In this document: in pieces, positions 8,201 to 16,088 of the stretch
Numbering within the stretch: position 1 is the first letter of the stretch
Layout: every line of letters starts with the position of its first letter
Assembly (NCBI GenBank): GCA_033763355.1
Contig: JANRKT010000028.1
Location: 1-34,533 of the forward strand
DNA: 34,533 bases
From: JANRKT01 sp033763355
GTDB taxonomy: Bacteria; Bacteroidota; Bacteroidia; Chitinophagales; Chitinophagaceae
Reading direction: 5' to 3'
The notes under the pieces: generated by a model
The model's database searches: none
Seen by the model: the letters and a program-made list of their open reading frames with translations, nothing else
What the model was told of the DNA's origin: nothing
Program-made: the position numbers and the translations under genes

Positions 8201-9817
8201 TCATTTATTGCCAGTTTCCGTTTTTGAAATTGCCTTATAAAGAATTTCCCTGTTCTTTAACGCATCACCATTTGCCGGATCAAGCTCGAGAATATTTTGA
8301 AGATATTGAATTGCTTTTTCGAACTCTTTCCTGACGTTAGCAGCGTACATAGCAAGGTAACTATTGGCCTGCATGAGTACATTTTTATGCTTTTCTTTGT
8401 CAGCAGAAGCCAACGTAATTAATTTTTCATAATGCGGAACTGCCGTGCCTGTTTCAAGGGTACTGTCAATAACCCCGTTACTTCTTGCCCGCCAGTAATG
8501 CCCATATACCTGGTCGGGATATTTTTCTGTGTAGATTGCAAATACGCTGTCTGCCTGCAGGTAATCTCCTCCGAGGAACAAAGCAAGCCCCCAGTTAAAA
8601 AGATCGACATTTGAAGGCTTTTCCTTCAGCCCATATATTTTTCCCAGCCATTTTGCTTCATTAAGCTTGTCTTCTTTCTTTTTGTAAAAATCTGTCAGCT
8701 CTGCCATGTATTCAAGCTTGTTATTTAACAGGGTATCAAGAGCTATGGCCTTTTCCAAAGAGTTTATTACCTGTTCGTTGTTCCTGTCTGAATTTCTCAG
8801 CAGCCTGGCGTAAAAGCTGTAATCCTGTGCAATTACTTTTGTCTCCTCCTGTTTTGAAAAGTAAGTATCCATAAATTCTTTTGCCTTTAAACTGTCTTTT
8901 AATGAAGCCTTACTATAAGCAAGAAGTTTATAAAGCCGGGGAGATGTGTTTTCCTTTTCGAGGCTGAGTATTTCATTTGCCTTCTGTAAAGCCTCGCTGT
9001 ATTTTCCCGAAGCATAAAGAAGGTCTGTAATCATATACTTGTGCTCTATAACAGGATCGCTATGGTAAATATATTTATGCAGATAGTCACCTGCCTTGTT
9101 TATGTCCCTGAAATAATAATAATTGTATAGTTCAAGATATGCAGGAGCATATTTTTCATCTGCTGTTATGGCATTTTCAAAATAGGGCACATACACCTGT
9201 ATATTTTGCTGAGTAAGATAAATTTTGCCCATTTTATAAAATGCCTCAGCATCAGATTTATCGTATTCAACGGCCAGCTGATAAGCAGATACGGCTTTAC
9301 CTCCTTCGGTTAGCTTCAGGTATGCATCACCCTGCAATATTGCAACAACGGGGTTTTTCCTGTGCCTGCCGGGAATTTTACCAAGCAGCTCAATAGCGTA
9401 ACCTGCATCTCCCTGCGCTGCATCAATATGCGCTTTTGCAATCGCCTGAAGAATTTCTGCATCCTTATGTTTTGTTTCTTCAAGCGCCTTTGTAAATAAA
9501 CGTGCCGCCTCCTCCTTTTTTTCTGTTGCCAGCAAAACATGCCCCATTGCCACACTAAGCAGCGGCGCACTTGTTTTCTGAATTCCGGTTCTGGCAATTT
9601 CACCGGCTTCAGAGGTCTTGCCCGACTTTAAATAAGCCCCGCACAAAAGATAATAGGCTTTACTGTCCCGGGGATTACCGGAGATTATTTTCATCAATAC
9701 TTCTTCTGCACTTTGAAGCCGTCCGTAATACAAAAATTTTTCCGCTTCTTCAAGGCTTTGGGCGGTAACTGAAAAGGATGTAATTAAAAAGCCAAACAGG
9801 ATAATAATCTTCATCAT
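8201..9817 (-). CDS. Exported TPR-repeat protein
   Basis: A tetratricopeptide-repeat protein of about 538 residues. The ATG at 9817 (or the adjacent one at 9814) is chosen over a TTG at 9838 because it places a signal peptide directly at the N-terminus (MMKIIILFGFLITSFSVTAQ). The rest is almost entirely TPR helices; a pattern of Gly/Ala, Tyr and Pro positions recurs about every 34 residues, for example in ILELDPANGDALKN near the end. No catalytic domain is visible. Such proteins usually act as periplasmic or outer-membrane scaffolds, and the partner is unknown. It follows the universal stress protein gene by 24 bases and is probably co-transcribed with it. It is followed by a clear terminator. 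Confidence 0.85.
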   Translation of the reverse strand: MMKIIILFGFLITSFSVTAQSLEEAEKFLYYGRLQSAEEVLMKIISGNPRDSKAYYLLCGAYLKSGKTSEAGEIARTGIQKTSAPLLSVAMGHVLLATEKKEEAARLFTKALEETKHKDAEILQAIAKAHIDAAQGDAGYAIELLGKIPGRHRKNPVVAILQGDAYLKLTEGGKAVSAYQLAVEYDKSDAEAFYKMGKIYLTQQNIQVYVPYFENAITADEKYAPAYLELYNYYYFRDINKAGDYLHKYIYHSDPVIEHKYMITDLLYASGKYSEALQKANEILSLEKENTSPRLYKLLAYSKASLKDSLKAKEFMDTYFSKQEETKVIAQDYSFYARLLRNSDRNNEQVINSLEKAIALDTLLNNKLEYMAELTDFYKKKEDKLNEAKWLGKIYGLKEKPSNVDLFNWGLALFLGGDYLQADSVFAIYTEKYPDQVYGHYWRARSNGVIDSTLETGTAVPHYEKLITLASADKEKHKNVLMQANSYLAMYAANVRKEFEKAIQYLQNILELDPANGDALKNREILYKAISKTETGNK

Positions 9818-9841
9818 GCTTACATGTTTGAATAACAATAA

Positions 9842-10693
9842 TTAATTTTGGTGTTTTACAATAAGTACAGGTATACCGGAATCAGTATAAATCCTGGCAC
9901 CTAATAAAAAGTTAATCCAGCCGGAGAGCCTTGTTTCTCTTCCCGGATTGACTACAATCAGATCAGCGAATATTTTGCGGGCATACCTGATAACAGATTG
10001 CCCGTAATCAGCGCCATCCAGTCTCTTGCATTCTACCTGAACATTACCCCAGGCCTTCAGCATTGCACACGCAGACAACAGGTTGTTAATGCATTTCTCA
10101 CTATCCTCGCCGACACCAGCAGATGTAACAAGATGAATCTTTGCACTGTAAACTTTAGCCACCAGGAATGCAAGTTTTAACTTGCGCCGGGGTATAAGGT
10201 CTCCTACAGGAATAACAATAGATTTGATCCCGTTTGCATTTTTATGGCCGGTTATTGTCAGCACCGGGCATTCCATATAATTAATAATCCTTTCAACATG
10301 ACTATTCCTGAAATAATCCATTGTCAATTTGTTGTTACAGGCTTGCAGGATTACCAGGTCAACACCGGTTTCCATGGCATATTGCTTTAATGATTTTTCC
10401 GGTTGCTCCGTCAGAACCTTGACGGATATCTGCAATCCGTTTTCATATCCGATCCGGGATGCAATCAGCTTCAATTTGTTTTCAATTTCCCTTTTTCCAT
10501 TATTAATATAAACAACAGGTGCAAGGTGGTAATCAAGCGGCGAACCAATGGCATAATTAAGGTGGTTTAACAGATGAACCAGATCAAGTTTCGCTTTGCA
10601 GAGATGCGCCAGCTCTGCAGAAAAACCGAGCAAAGACTGTTTCTTTCCTTCTATGTCTGTCAACACGACGATATGTTTAAAAAGTTCCTGCAT
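9842..10693 (-). CDS. Universal stress protein, tandem Usp domains
   Basis: A 283-residue cytoplasmic protein made of two Usp domains, about 1-147 and 150-281. The first begins FKHIVVLTDIEGKK and ends MECPVLTITG; the second begins IKSIVIPVGD and ends SGIPVLIVKHQ, the usual closing strand. The ATP-binding loop of canonical UspA (GxxG-9x-GS) is degenerate; the second domain has only NPGRETRLSG, so nucleotide binding is uncertain. Tandem Usp proteins are frequent in Bacteroidota and are linked to stress and survival, but no specific role follows from the sequence. It lies upstream of the exported TPR protein gene in the same direction. Confidence 0.85.
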   Translation of the reverse strand: MQELFKHIVVLTDIEGKKQSLLGFSAELAHLCKAKLDLVHLLNHLNYAIGSPLDYHLAPVVYINNGKREIENKLKLIASRIGYENGLQISVKVLTEQPEKSLKQYAMETGVDLVILQACNNKLTMDYFRNSHVERIINYMECPVLTITGHKNANGIKSIVIPVGDLIPRRKLKLAFLVAKVYSAKIHLVTSAGVGEDSEKCINNLLSACAMLKAWGNVQVECKRLDGADYGQSVIRYARKIFADLIVVNPGRETRLSGWINFLLGARIYTDSGIPVLIVKHQN

Positions 10694-10998
10694 GACTATC
10701 CCGCCGGTTCAAATTTATCTTCACATGATTAAAGGCAAATTAATCCCCGGTTAAAACAGCATTAAAATCACGTGGCTGAAGGATGCTTAATTTGTAAAGT
10801 GAGGTCAAAACGTTTTTTGTAAGTCCGCAAGGTAAATACTTATAGCAACCGCGTAAGAGTTACAACTACGGCTGTTATTATTTTCAGAGGCACTGGCAAT
10901 AGTATTAAAACTAAGTTTTATTTCGCCCTAATTGCAGGGCGTACAGACAGAAGATAAAAAATGACATTCAGTTATAGTAAAAGATTACGCCACCATAT
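10694..10998. other. Non-coding spacer of 305 bases
   Basis: This is the stretch between the histidine kinase stop and the universal stress protein start. It has no convincing ORF. A small hairpin, CGCCC-taattgca-GGGCG, lies near 10924-10941, 57 bases beyond the kinase stop, with no T run, so it is a weak terminator candidate. No full TTG-N19-TAnnTTTG match was found; a near miss (CAAGGTA in the plus strand, around 10829) could be the -7 region of the stress protein promoter. Confidence 0.4.
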
Positions 10999-12381
10999 TT
11001 AATGCAGCAATTTTACAGAAGGAATGACTACTGTAAAGACACTCCCTCCCTCCTTTACAGAAGCTACTTCTATCCTGCCTTTATGAAGACGAATAATACG
11101 GTTGGCAAGAGAAAGCCCAAGACCAAAGCCATAAGTGGTTTTTACATTCCCGCCGCGGTAAAAAGGCTGAAATACTGAATCCAGCTCTTCTTCAGGAATA
11201 CCAACGCCCTCATCACTCACAGCCGCCTTTATTTCACCATCCTGGAAGTATAAAAAAACCTTTGCAGATTTATTAACCGAATATTTACACGCATTTTCTA
11301 TAATATTTTTAAAAGCGCTGTACAGCAAATCGCCGTTTCCGAAAACAGTACAGTTTTTTTCATCTTCGGGAAAATCCTGGAAATTCAGTTGTACCTCGTA
11401 ATCCGGGTGTATTTTTTTTACATCAGCAGGAAGCCGGATAAGCACTTCATCAATCCGCACTTCATTTAACTCAATACCTCCCTGTGATCCTGCCTTGGCT
11501 ATTTCCAACAGGCTGCGTGTAAGTTTGTTCATTTGCTGAATGTCATCATTAACTGATCGTAATACTTCTTCGTACTCTCCTGCCGATCTTCTTTTCTGAA
11601 GGGAAACTTCCAACTGGCTGGAAACGGAGGCAAGGGGAGTAGAAAGTTCGTGTGAAGCATTTGAAATAAACCTTCGCTGAATGTCGAATGACTCCTGCAA
11701 ACGGTCAAGCAACTGGTTAAAAGTGCGTGCCAGCAGTTGCAGCTCATCTTCGCCAGACCCCGCCTTGATCCTGGTGGAAAGATTTTGGGATGAGATTTCA
11801 TTCACTTCATCAATTATTGCTGATATGGGCTTTACCAGCTTTACAGAAAAATAATACCCTGTAAGCAGGGTTAGCAGACTTCCCGCAAGAAAACAGAATA
11901 TCAGGATAAATTTCAACTGCTTTATCTTGGTTATCCCGGTACCATCGTATGCAGCAGCAACCACTATATAATGATCAGACCCTTCTTCAAAACGCAGTGC
12001 CAGTACCTGCCTTGCTTCCTTGGCATATGCCTGTTCTCCTTTTGTCGTTGCCTTTTGTAAAACCTGCAGTGACACATTCAAAGTATCATTCAAATCATCC
12101 GAATAAGAATAAATAATCCTGAACAGGCTGTCATACACCCGGATGTTTTTGTCTTCCAGAGAAACAAGTGTGCTTTCATCAATGCGGCGTAAAAGATCTT
12201 TGTCAATTTCACTTATACGCGTCAGCAACCGGGCTGTTGTCAGGGCACGGTTGCGCAGACGGCTGCGGAAATCCCTGTTACGGTTGTATTCGGAAATGTA
12301 GTACACAGAAAAACAAAGTAACAGTAGAATGGCCACGACCAGTACTGTAAATAGCAGTGTTATCCTGTATTTAATTTTCAT
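10999..12381 (-). CDS. HAMP-domain sensor histidine kinase (EnvZ/CusS type)
   Basis: A 460-residue membrane kinase with transmembrane helices at about 9-30 and 157-180 flanking a roughly 125-residue periplasmic sensor. Next come HAMP (about 181-232), the HisKA domain with H244 in SNASHELSTPL, and the ATPase domain with N box IIENACKYS, G1 box DEGVGIP, and G2 box YGFGLGLSLA. It autophosphorylates on H244 and passes phosphate to the OmpR-type regulator encoded just upstream. The start codon overlaps the regulator stop in an ATGA (12378-12381), indicating translational coupling. The periplasmic domain matches no sensor I recognise. The pair sits between rplL and rpoB, an unusual place for a two-component system. 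Confidence 0.92.
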   Translation of the reverse strand: MKIKYRITLLFTVLVVAILLLLCFSVYYISEYNRNRDFRSRLRNRALTTARLLTRISEIDKDLLRRIDESTLVSLEDKNIRVYDSLFRIIYSYSDDLNDTLNVSLQVLQKATTKGEQAYAKEARQVLALRFEEGSDHYIVVAAAYDGTGITKIKQLKFILIFCFLAGSLLTLLTGYYFSVKLVKPISAIIDEVNEISSQNLSTRIKAGSGEDELQLLARTFNQLLDRLQESFDIQRRFISNASHELSTPLASVSSQLEVSLQKRRSAGEYEEVLRSVNDDIQQMNKLTRSLLEIAKAGSQGGIELNEVRIDEVLIRLPADVKKIHPDYEVQLNFQDFPEDEKNCTVFGNGDLLYSAFKNIIENACKYSVNKSAKVFLYFQDGEIKAAVSDEGVGIPEEELDSVFQPFYRGGNVKTTYGFGLGLSLANRIIRLHKGRIEVASVKEGGSVFTVVIPSVKLLH

Positions 12382-13076
12382 GATTCCGGGTTTTCCCTGA
12401 GAATATACCCCATCCCTACCTGTGTATGAATTAGTTTGGGTGCAAAATCCCTGTCAATCTTCTTTCGCAGAAAATTGACGTATACATCAATTACATTAGT
12501 GCCTGTATTAAAATTAATATCCCATACACGCTCCGAAATATCTGCCCTGGAAACAACCCTGTTCTTATTTCTTACCAGGTACTCAAGCAATTGAAATTCT
12601 TTTGCTGTAAGGGAAATTTTATTCCCGGAACGTGTTACCTCTTTACTATCCAGATTCATTTCAAGGTTACTTACCCTTAAAATGTTGCCCGCAGGCAAAT
12701 TCTGGTTAATGGTGCGTTTTAACAAAGCCCTTATGCGAACAAGCAATTCTTTAAATTCAAATGGTTTAACCAGGTAGTCGTCAGCCCCTGCATTAAAGCC
12801 TTCTATCTTATCATTGGTAGAACTTAAAGCCGTAAGCATTATAATGGGCACCTGTTGGTTCCGGCTACGTATTGCTTTGCAGAGCTGGTAGCCATTAATC
12901 CCCGGAAGGTTAATGTCCAGGATTACAAGATCGTAAGGATATGAAGAAAACAGGCGTTCACCGATGAATCCATCATATGCCACCATAACATAATAATTAT
13001 TTTCCTCAAGACCCTGCTTTATGGCATCAGCAATTTTTTTTTCATCCTCTGCCACAAGTATTTTAACCTCGTCCAT
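12378..13076 (-). CDS. OmpR/PhoB-family response regulator
   Basis: A 232-residue regulator. The ATG at 13076 is preferred to a TTG at 13085 because the receiver domain starts directly with MDEVKILVAEDE. The phospho-acceptor is D54 in LVILDINLPG, with the acidic pocket in AEDE, a conserved Thr in IIMLTAL and Lys in DDYLVKPF. The C-terminal winged helix (about 130-228) shows LTAKEFQLLEYLVRN and the closing NVIDVYVNFLRKKID and VGMGYIL. It forms a two-gene operon with the HAMP kinase through a 4-base overlap. Targets are unknown. It follows the rplL terminator, so it probably has its own promoter within 13077-13190, though no clear consensus match was seen there. Confidence 0.93.
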   Translation of the reverse strand: MDEVKILVAEDEKKIADAIKQGLEENNYYVMVAYDGFIGERLFSSYPYDLVILDINLPGINGYQLCKAIRSRNQQVPIIMLTALSSTNDKIEGFNAGADDYLVKPFEFKELLVRIRALLKRTINQNLPAGNILRVSNLEMNLDSKEVTRSGNKISLTAKEFQLLEYLVRNKNRVVSRADISERVWDINFNTGTNVIDVYVNFLRKKIDRDFAPKLIHTQVGMGYILRENPES

Positions 13077-13188
13077 ACAGGGCAAAATTAACCACCCCCG
13101 TGTTGTAAAAGAACTACCTGCCTCCTGACCGGATTAAAAACACATTAAAATTACCTCCAACAGCTTCCGGATAATTCCTTTTTTCAAA

Positions 13189-13223
13189 TAAAAATGCCAG
13201 AGTACATTCAGGTACCCCGGCAT
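13189..13223 (-). terminator. Terminator after rplL
   Basis: An imperfect 12-position stem with two mismatches, 13194-13205 and 13212-13223, with a 6-base loop. On the minus strand it is followed by TTTTTATTTG. It marks the end of the rplKAJL unit and separates it from the two-component operon. Confidence 0.7.
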
Positions 13224-13248
13224 CATTCATTTAAAGGCAACAGCAGAA

Positions 13249-13626
13249 TTACTGAATTTCTACATCAGCACCGGCTTCTTTCAATTTAGCCGCAACTTCA
13301 TCAGCCTCTGCTTTTGCAACGCCTTCCTTAACGGGTTTGGGGGCTCCATCTACGAGGTCTTTGGCTTCCTTCAAACCAAGGCCGGTAAGGTCTTTAACGA
13401 TCTTTACAACAGCCAGTTTGTTGGCGCCGGCGCTTTTCAACACTACGTTGAAAGCGGTTTTTTCTTCAACAGCGGGAGCGCCGCCACCTGCAGGACCAGC
13501 AGCAACAGCTACAGCTGCAGCAGCGGGTTCAATGCCGTAATCATCCTTCAGGATTTTAGCTAATTCGTTTACTTCTTTTACGCTTAAGCTTACCAGTTGC
13601 TCAGCGAATGCTTTTAAATCTGCCAT
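13249..13626 (-). CDS. rplL: 50S ribosomal protein L7/L12 (bL12)
   Basis: The 125-residue stalk protein that recruits translation GTPases. The N-terminal dimerisation helix (MADLKAFAEQLVSLSVKEVNELAKIL) is followed by an Ala/Gly-rich hinge (about 35-50) and the globular C-terminal domain (FNVVLKSAGANKLAVVKIVKDLTGLGLKEAK, and the PKPVKEGV loop). It is the last gene of the rplK-rplA-rplJ-rplL unit and is followed by a terminator instead of rpoB. A 157-base spacer separates it from rplJ, long enough for a leader that sets the higher output of bL12 relative to uL10. Confidence 0.99.
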   Translation of the reverse strand: MADLKAFAEQLVSLSVKEVNELAKILKDDYGIEPAAAAVAVAAGPAGGGAPAVEEKTAFNVVLKSAGANKLAVVKIVKDLTGLGLKEAKDLVDGAPKPVKEGVAKAEADEVAAKLKEAGADVEIQ

Positions 13627-13783
13627 GGTTTGTAAATTTTTACCGTCTTCATTTTCGCTTACCGAATCCGACGGCGGTTTTAAAAAAATTTGCCTTTAAT
13701 TGTTACCCTCAGGCCTGGGTTTATTTTTTAACTCTTTGCTATAAGTTTTGCGTGTAAAAGCCCGCAACACCATATTTTCAGGT

Positions 13784-14311
13784 TTAATTCGCCCTGTCTT
13801 CCAGTGCTTTTATCAGCCCGGCCAGTTTGTTGCCGGCATTTAAAGCGCTGATAACATTTTTGGCTGGTGATTGCAGCAAGCCGATGATTTCGCCAACCAG
13901 GTCCTGCTTGCTCTTCAGGTTGGTCAGCACTTTCAGCTGATCATCTCCTGCAAAAACATCACCATCAATAAAGGCCGCTTTCAATACCGGTTTTTCGGTA
14001 TTGGTTTCTTTGCGGAAAGAAGAAATGATGAGCGCCGGTTCCTTTGCGCTTTCTGAAAACATAAGGGCTGTTACACCATGCAATGAATCAAAAGCGTTTT
14101 TGTAACGCTGTTCATTTAACTGCTCAAGCGCTTTACGGATAAGTGTATTTTTTGCCACTTTCATTTCCACTTTCTTATTAAAGCATATCCTCCTGAGTTT
14201 GCCTATCTGTTCAACAGTAAGCGCCTCTGTATTGGCTATATAAAAGTTGTTGTATTGAGAGAATTTTTCTTTCAGTACATCTATTACTTCGTTTTTTTCC
14301 TGCTTGGTCAT
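13784..14311 (-). CDS. rplJ: 50S ribosomal protein L10 (uL10)
   Basis: A 175-residue stalk base protein that binds 23S rRNA and carries bL12 dimers through its C-terminal helix. Recognisable parts are the N-terminal MTKQEKNEVIDVLKEKFSQYNNFYI, the EVKVAKNTL-type segment (VEMKVAKNTLIRKAL), and the C-terminal LLQSPAKNVISALNAGNKLAGLIKAL helix. It lies 54 bases after rplA. In other bacteria the uL10-bL12 complex represses its own mRNA; whether that holds here is not shown by the sequence. Confidence 0.98.
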   Translation of the reverse strand: MTKQEKNEVIDVLKEKFSQYNNFYIANTEALTVEQIGKLRRICFNKKVEMKVAKNTLIRKALEQLNEQRYKNAFDSLHGVTALMFSESAKEPALIISSFRKETNTEKPVLKAAFIDGDVFAGDDQLKVLTNLKSKQDLVGEIIGLLQSPAKNVISALNAGNKLAGLIKALEDRAN

Positions 14312-14365
14312 TGTTACGCTTTTTAGTTGTTTACAAGATCAATCCTGTAATGTATTTCAGCCGGT

Positions 14366-15058
14366 TTAATGAACCAGCAATTTGGTGTCAATTGTAATGC
14401 CCGGGCTCATTGTACTGGCTAAGTAAACACTCTTCAGGTAAGTTCCTTTTGATGAAGAAGGCTTGGCCTTTATCACTGCATTCAGTAATTCCTGGCAGTT
14501 GTCAGCAAGCTTATCAGGGGTAAAGCTTACACGGCCAATTGATGCATGAACGATTCCTGCCTTATCAACTTTAAATGCAACCTTACCGGCTTTTACTTCC
14601 TTAACCGCACCCTGAACATCATTGCTCACTGTACCGGTTTTGGGGTTGGGCATCAGGTTACGCGGACCGAGTATTTTACCAAGCTTACCAATCTTAGGCA
14701 TAACCGACGGAGTAGCAACAATTACATCAACATCTGTCCATCCGCCTTCAATCTTCTGGATAAATTCATCCAGGCCTACAAAATCGGCGCCTGCGGCTTT
14801 AGCTTCGGCTTCTTTATCGGGTGTGCAAAGCACAAGCACTTTTTTTGTTTTACCCAAACCATGCGGCAGAGTAACAGTGCCGCGTACAGCCTGATCAGCT
14901 TTTTTAGGGTCAACGCCAAGGCGGATATGTAAATCAACAGAACTGTCGAATTTGGTGCAGTTAACTTCTTTTACAAGTGAAGAAGCCTCTTTAAGAGAAT
15001 AATGCCTGCTCTTATCAACTTTGGCTTCAACTGTTTTTCTTTTTTTAGTAATTCCCAT
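14366..15058 (-). CDS. rplA: 50S ribosomal protein L1 (uL1)
   Basis: The 230-residue protein of the L1 stalk, which helps release deacylated tRNA from the E site. Family signatures present are the VDLHIRLGVDPKKADQAVRGTVTLPHGLGK block near residues 40-70 and the GKLGKILGPRNLMPNPKTGTV signature in the middle. The start ATG is 26 bases after rplK. uL1 is the usual translational repressor of the rplK-rplA mRNA; the rplK leader here contains hairpins that could be its target. Confidence 0.99.
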   Translation of the reverse strand: MGITKKRKTVEAKVDKSRHYSLKEASSLVKEVNCTKFDSSVDLHIRLGVDPKKADQAVRGTVTLPHGLGKTKKVLVLCTPDKEAEAKAAGADFVGLDEFIQKIEGGWTDVDVIVATPSVMPKIGKLGKILGPRNLMPNPKTGTVSNDVQGAVKEVKAGKVAFKVDKAGIVHASIGRVSFTPDKLADNCQELLNAVIKAKPSSSKGTYLKSVYLASTMSPGITIDTKLLVH

Positions 15059-15084
15059 TGTACTTCAATTTTCGTGATGAACAA

Positions 15085-15528
15085 TTAATTATCCCACGGG
15101 GCTTTGCCTTCAACGGTAATACCCATGCTGCGGGCTGTACCTGCAACCATTTTCATGGCGCTTTCAAGTGTAAAACAGTTAAGGTCAGGCATTTTGTCTT
15201 TGGCAATGTTCTCTACCTGGTTCCATGTAACTTTTCCCACTTTTGAGCGGTTGGGTTCTTTTGAACCACTTTGCAGCTTTACAGCTTCCAGCAATTGAAC
15301 TGAAGCAGGGGGAGTTTTGATAACAAAATCGAAAGATTTGTCAGAATAAACGGTAATAACAACGGGTAATACCTTACCCATTTTATCCTGGGTTCTGCCA
15401 TTGAACTGTTTGCAGAACTCCATGATGTTAATACCTTTTGAACCCAGTGCGGGCCCTACGGGTGGTGCAGGATTGGCCTGGCCGCCTTTTACCTGCAACT
15501 TAACGAAGCCAGTAATTTCTTTAGCCAT
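15085..15528 (-). CDS. rplK: 50S ribosomal protein L11 (uL11)
   Basis: The 147-residue protein of the GTPase-associated centre, also needed for RelA-type stringent signalling in other bacteria. It shows the N-terminal VKLQVKGGQANPAPPVGPALGSKGINI block and the RNA-binding C-terminal half ending RSMGITVEGK. It is the first gene of the rplKAJL unit. There is no Shine-Dalgarno before the ATG, as usual in this phylum. A promoter-like -7 element lies about 155 bases upstream. Confidence 0.99.
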   Translation of the reverse strand: MAKEITGFVKLQVKGGQANPAPPVGPALGSKGINIMEFCKQFNGRTQDKMGKVLPVVITVYSDKSFDFVIKTPPASVQLLEAVKLQSGSKEPNRSKVGKVTWNQVENIAKDKMPDLNCFTLESAMKMVAGTARSMGITVEGKAPWDN

Positions 15529-15552
15529 TTGTAATGATTTATTGGTTCTGAC

Positions 15553-15619
15553 GTATCGCCTGAGACGATACTCCCAAATTCCTCTTTACCAGCCACAAAC
15601 TCTTGTGGCAAGGGCTGGT
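15553..15619 (-). promoter_or_regulatory. Structured leader of rplK (two hairpins, possible L1 autoregulation site)
   Basis: A perfect 6-bp hairpin, GTATCG (15553-15558) and CGATAC (15566-15571). Next to it are two mutually exclusive stems: GCCACAA/TTGTGGC (15592-15598/15603-15609) and ACCAGCC/GGCTGGT (15588-15594/15613-15619). Alternative pairing in the leader of the L11-L1 mRNA suggests regulation. uL1 binding is expected from other bacteria, but I could not confirm the exact L1 binding motif. Confidence 0.45.
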
Positions 15620-15682
15620 ATTTCGTTTTCCCGCTGTTTACTTTAAAACATGGCGGGCTAAAAGAACTTTTAATTGGGGTTG

Positions 15683-15690
15683 CAAAGGTA
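15683..15690 (-). promoter_or_regulatory. Promoter -7 element for rplK
   Basis: The minus strand reads TACCTTTG, a perfect TAnnTTTG. The -33 position, 19 bases upstream, reads only TTTCG, so that part is weak. The element is identical to those before rpoB and before the tRNA-tuf operon. Confidence 0.65.
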
Positions 15691-16001
15691 ACGGGAATAT
15701 GTGATTCGGCGAAAGTTTTCTATGCTTTTTTCATATCAAGCCGGGCAACCCGTACGGCCGGTTATTGAGTTAAATGGCCAAAAGCCAATGCCTTTATTTG
15801 TATAAAACATGAAGGCAGGAAAATAAAGATTGTATTGGGTAAAAAAAGTTTGCATGTCGATTTTAAGAAAGCAGGAGCAAGAAACAAACCTTTTATTCCT
15901 TTTTCTTAACAAGCAGACGATAAAATACTTTTTATAAACCACACAACCCTGAAACGGAAACCCCTGTAATTAAAATTCAATAACCAAGACTGAAAATTGT
16001 A

Positions 16002-16030
16002 TTGACATTTTTTATTTTTCTATTGATAAT
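16002..16030 (+). promoter_or_regulatory. Sigma70-like promoter of the histone-like gene
   Basis: TTGACA (16002-16007), exactly 17 bases, then GATAAT (16025-16030), close to the E. coli consensus. Bacteroidota promoters usually look different (TTG-N19-TAnnTTTG). A TACCTTCA just downstream (16034-16041) is a poor match to the phylum -7 and lacks a correctly spaced TTG. Transcription would start about 45 bases before the ATG. Confidence 0.5.
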
Positions 16031-16088
16031 TTCTACCTTCAACTTTGTTAAGTTTCCTATTCACCAAAACCAATAAAACCATCCAACT

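Larger units (their letters stand above)
15529..16088. other. Divergent intergenic region of 560 bases
   Basis: This region lies between rplK (-) and the histone-like gene (+). Its left part is the rplK leader with two hairpins and a -7 promoter element (15683-15690). Its right end carries an E. coli-like promoter for the histone-like gene (16002-16030). The middle (about 15715-15995) has no convincing gene. A 68-codon minus-strand frame there has no family features. It contains a loose inverted repeat, CTTTATTT and AAATAAAG, around 15792-15829. Confidence 0.6.

Noticed and set aside
15736..15942. Minus-strand 68-codon ORF in the rplK/histone-like intergenic region
   Set aside because: No family features, an odd Cys/Phe-rich composition and no promoter; likely chance in AT-rich DNA.
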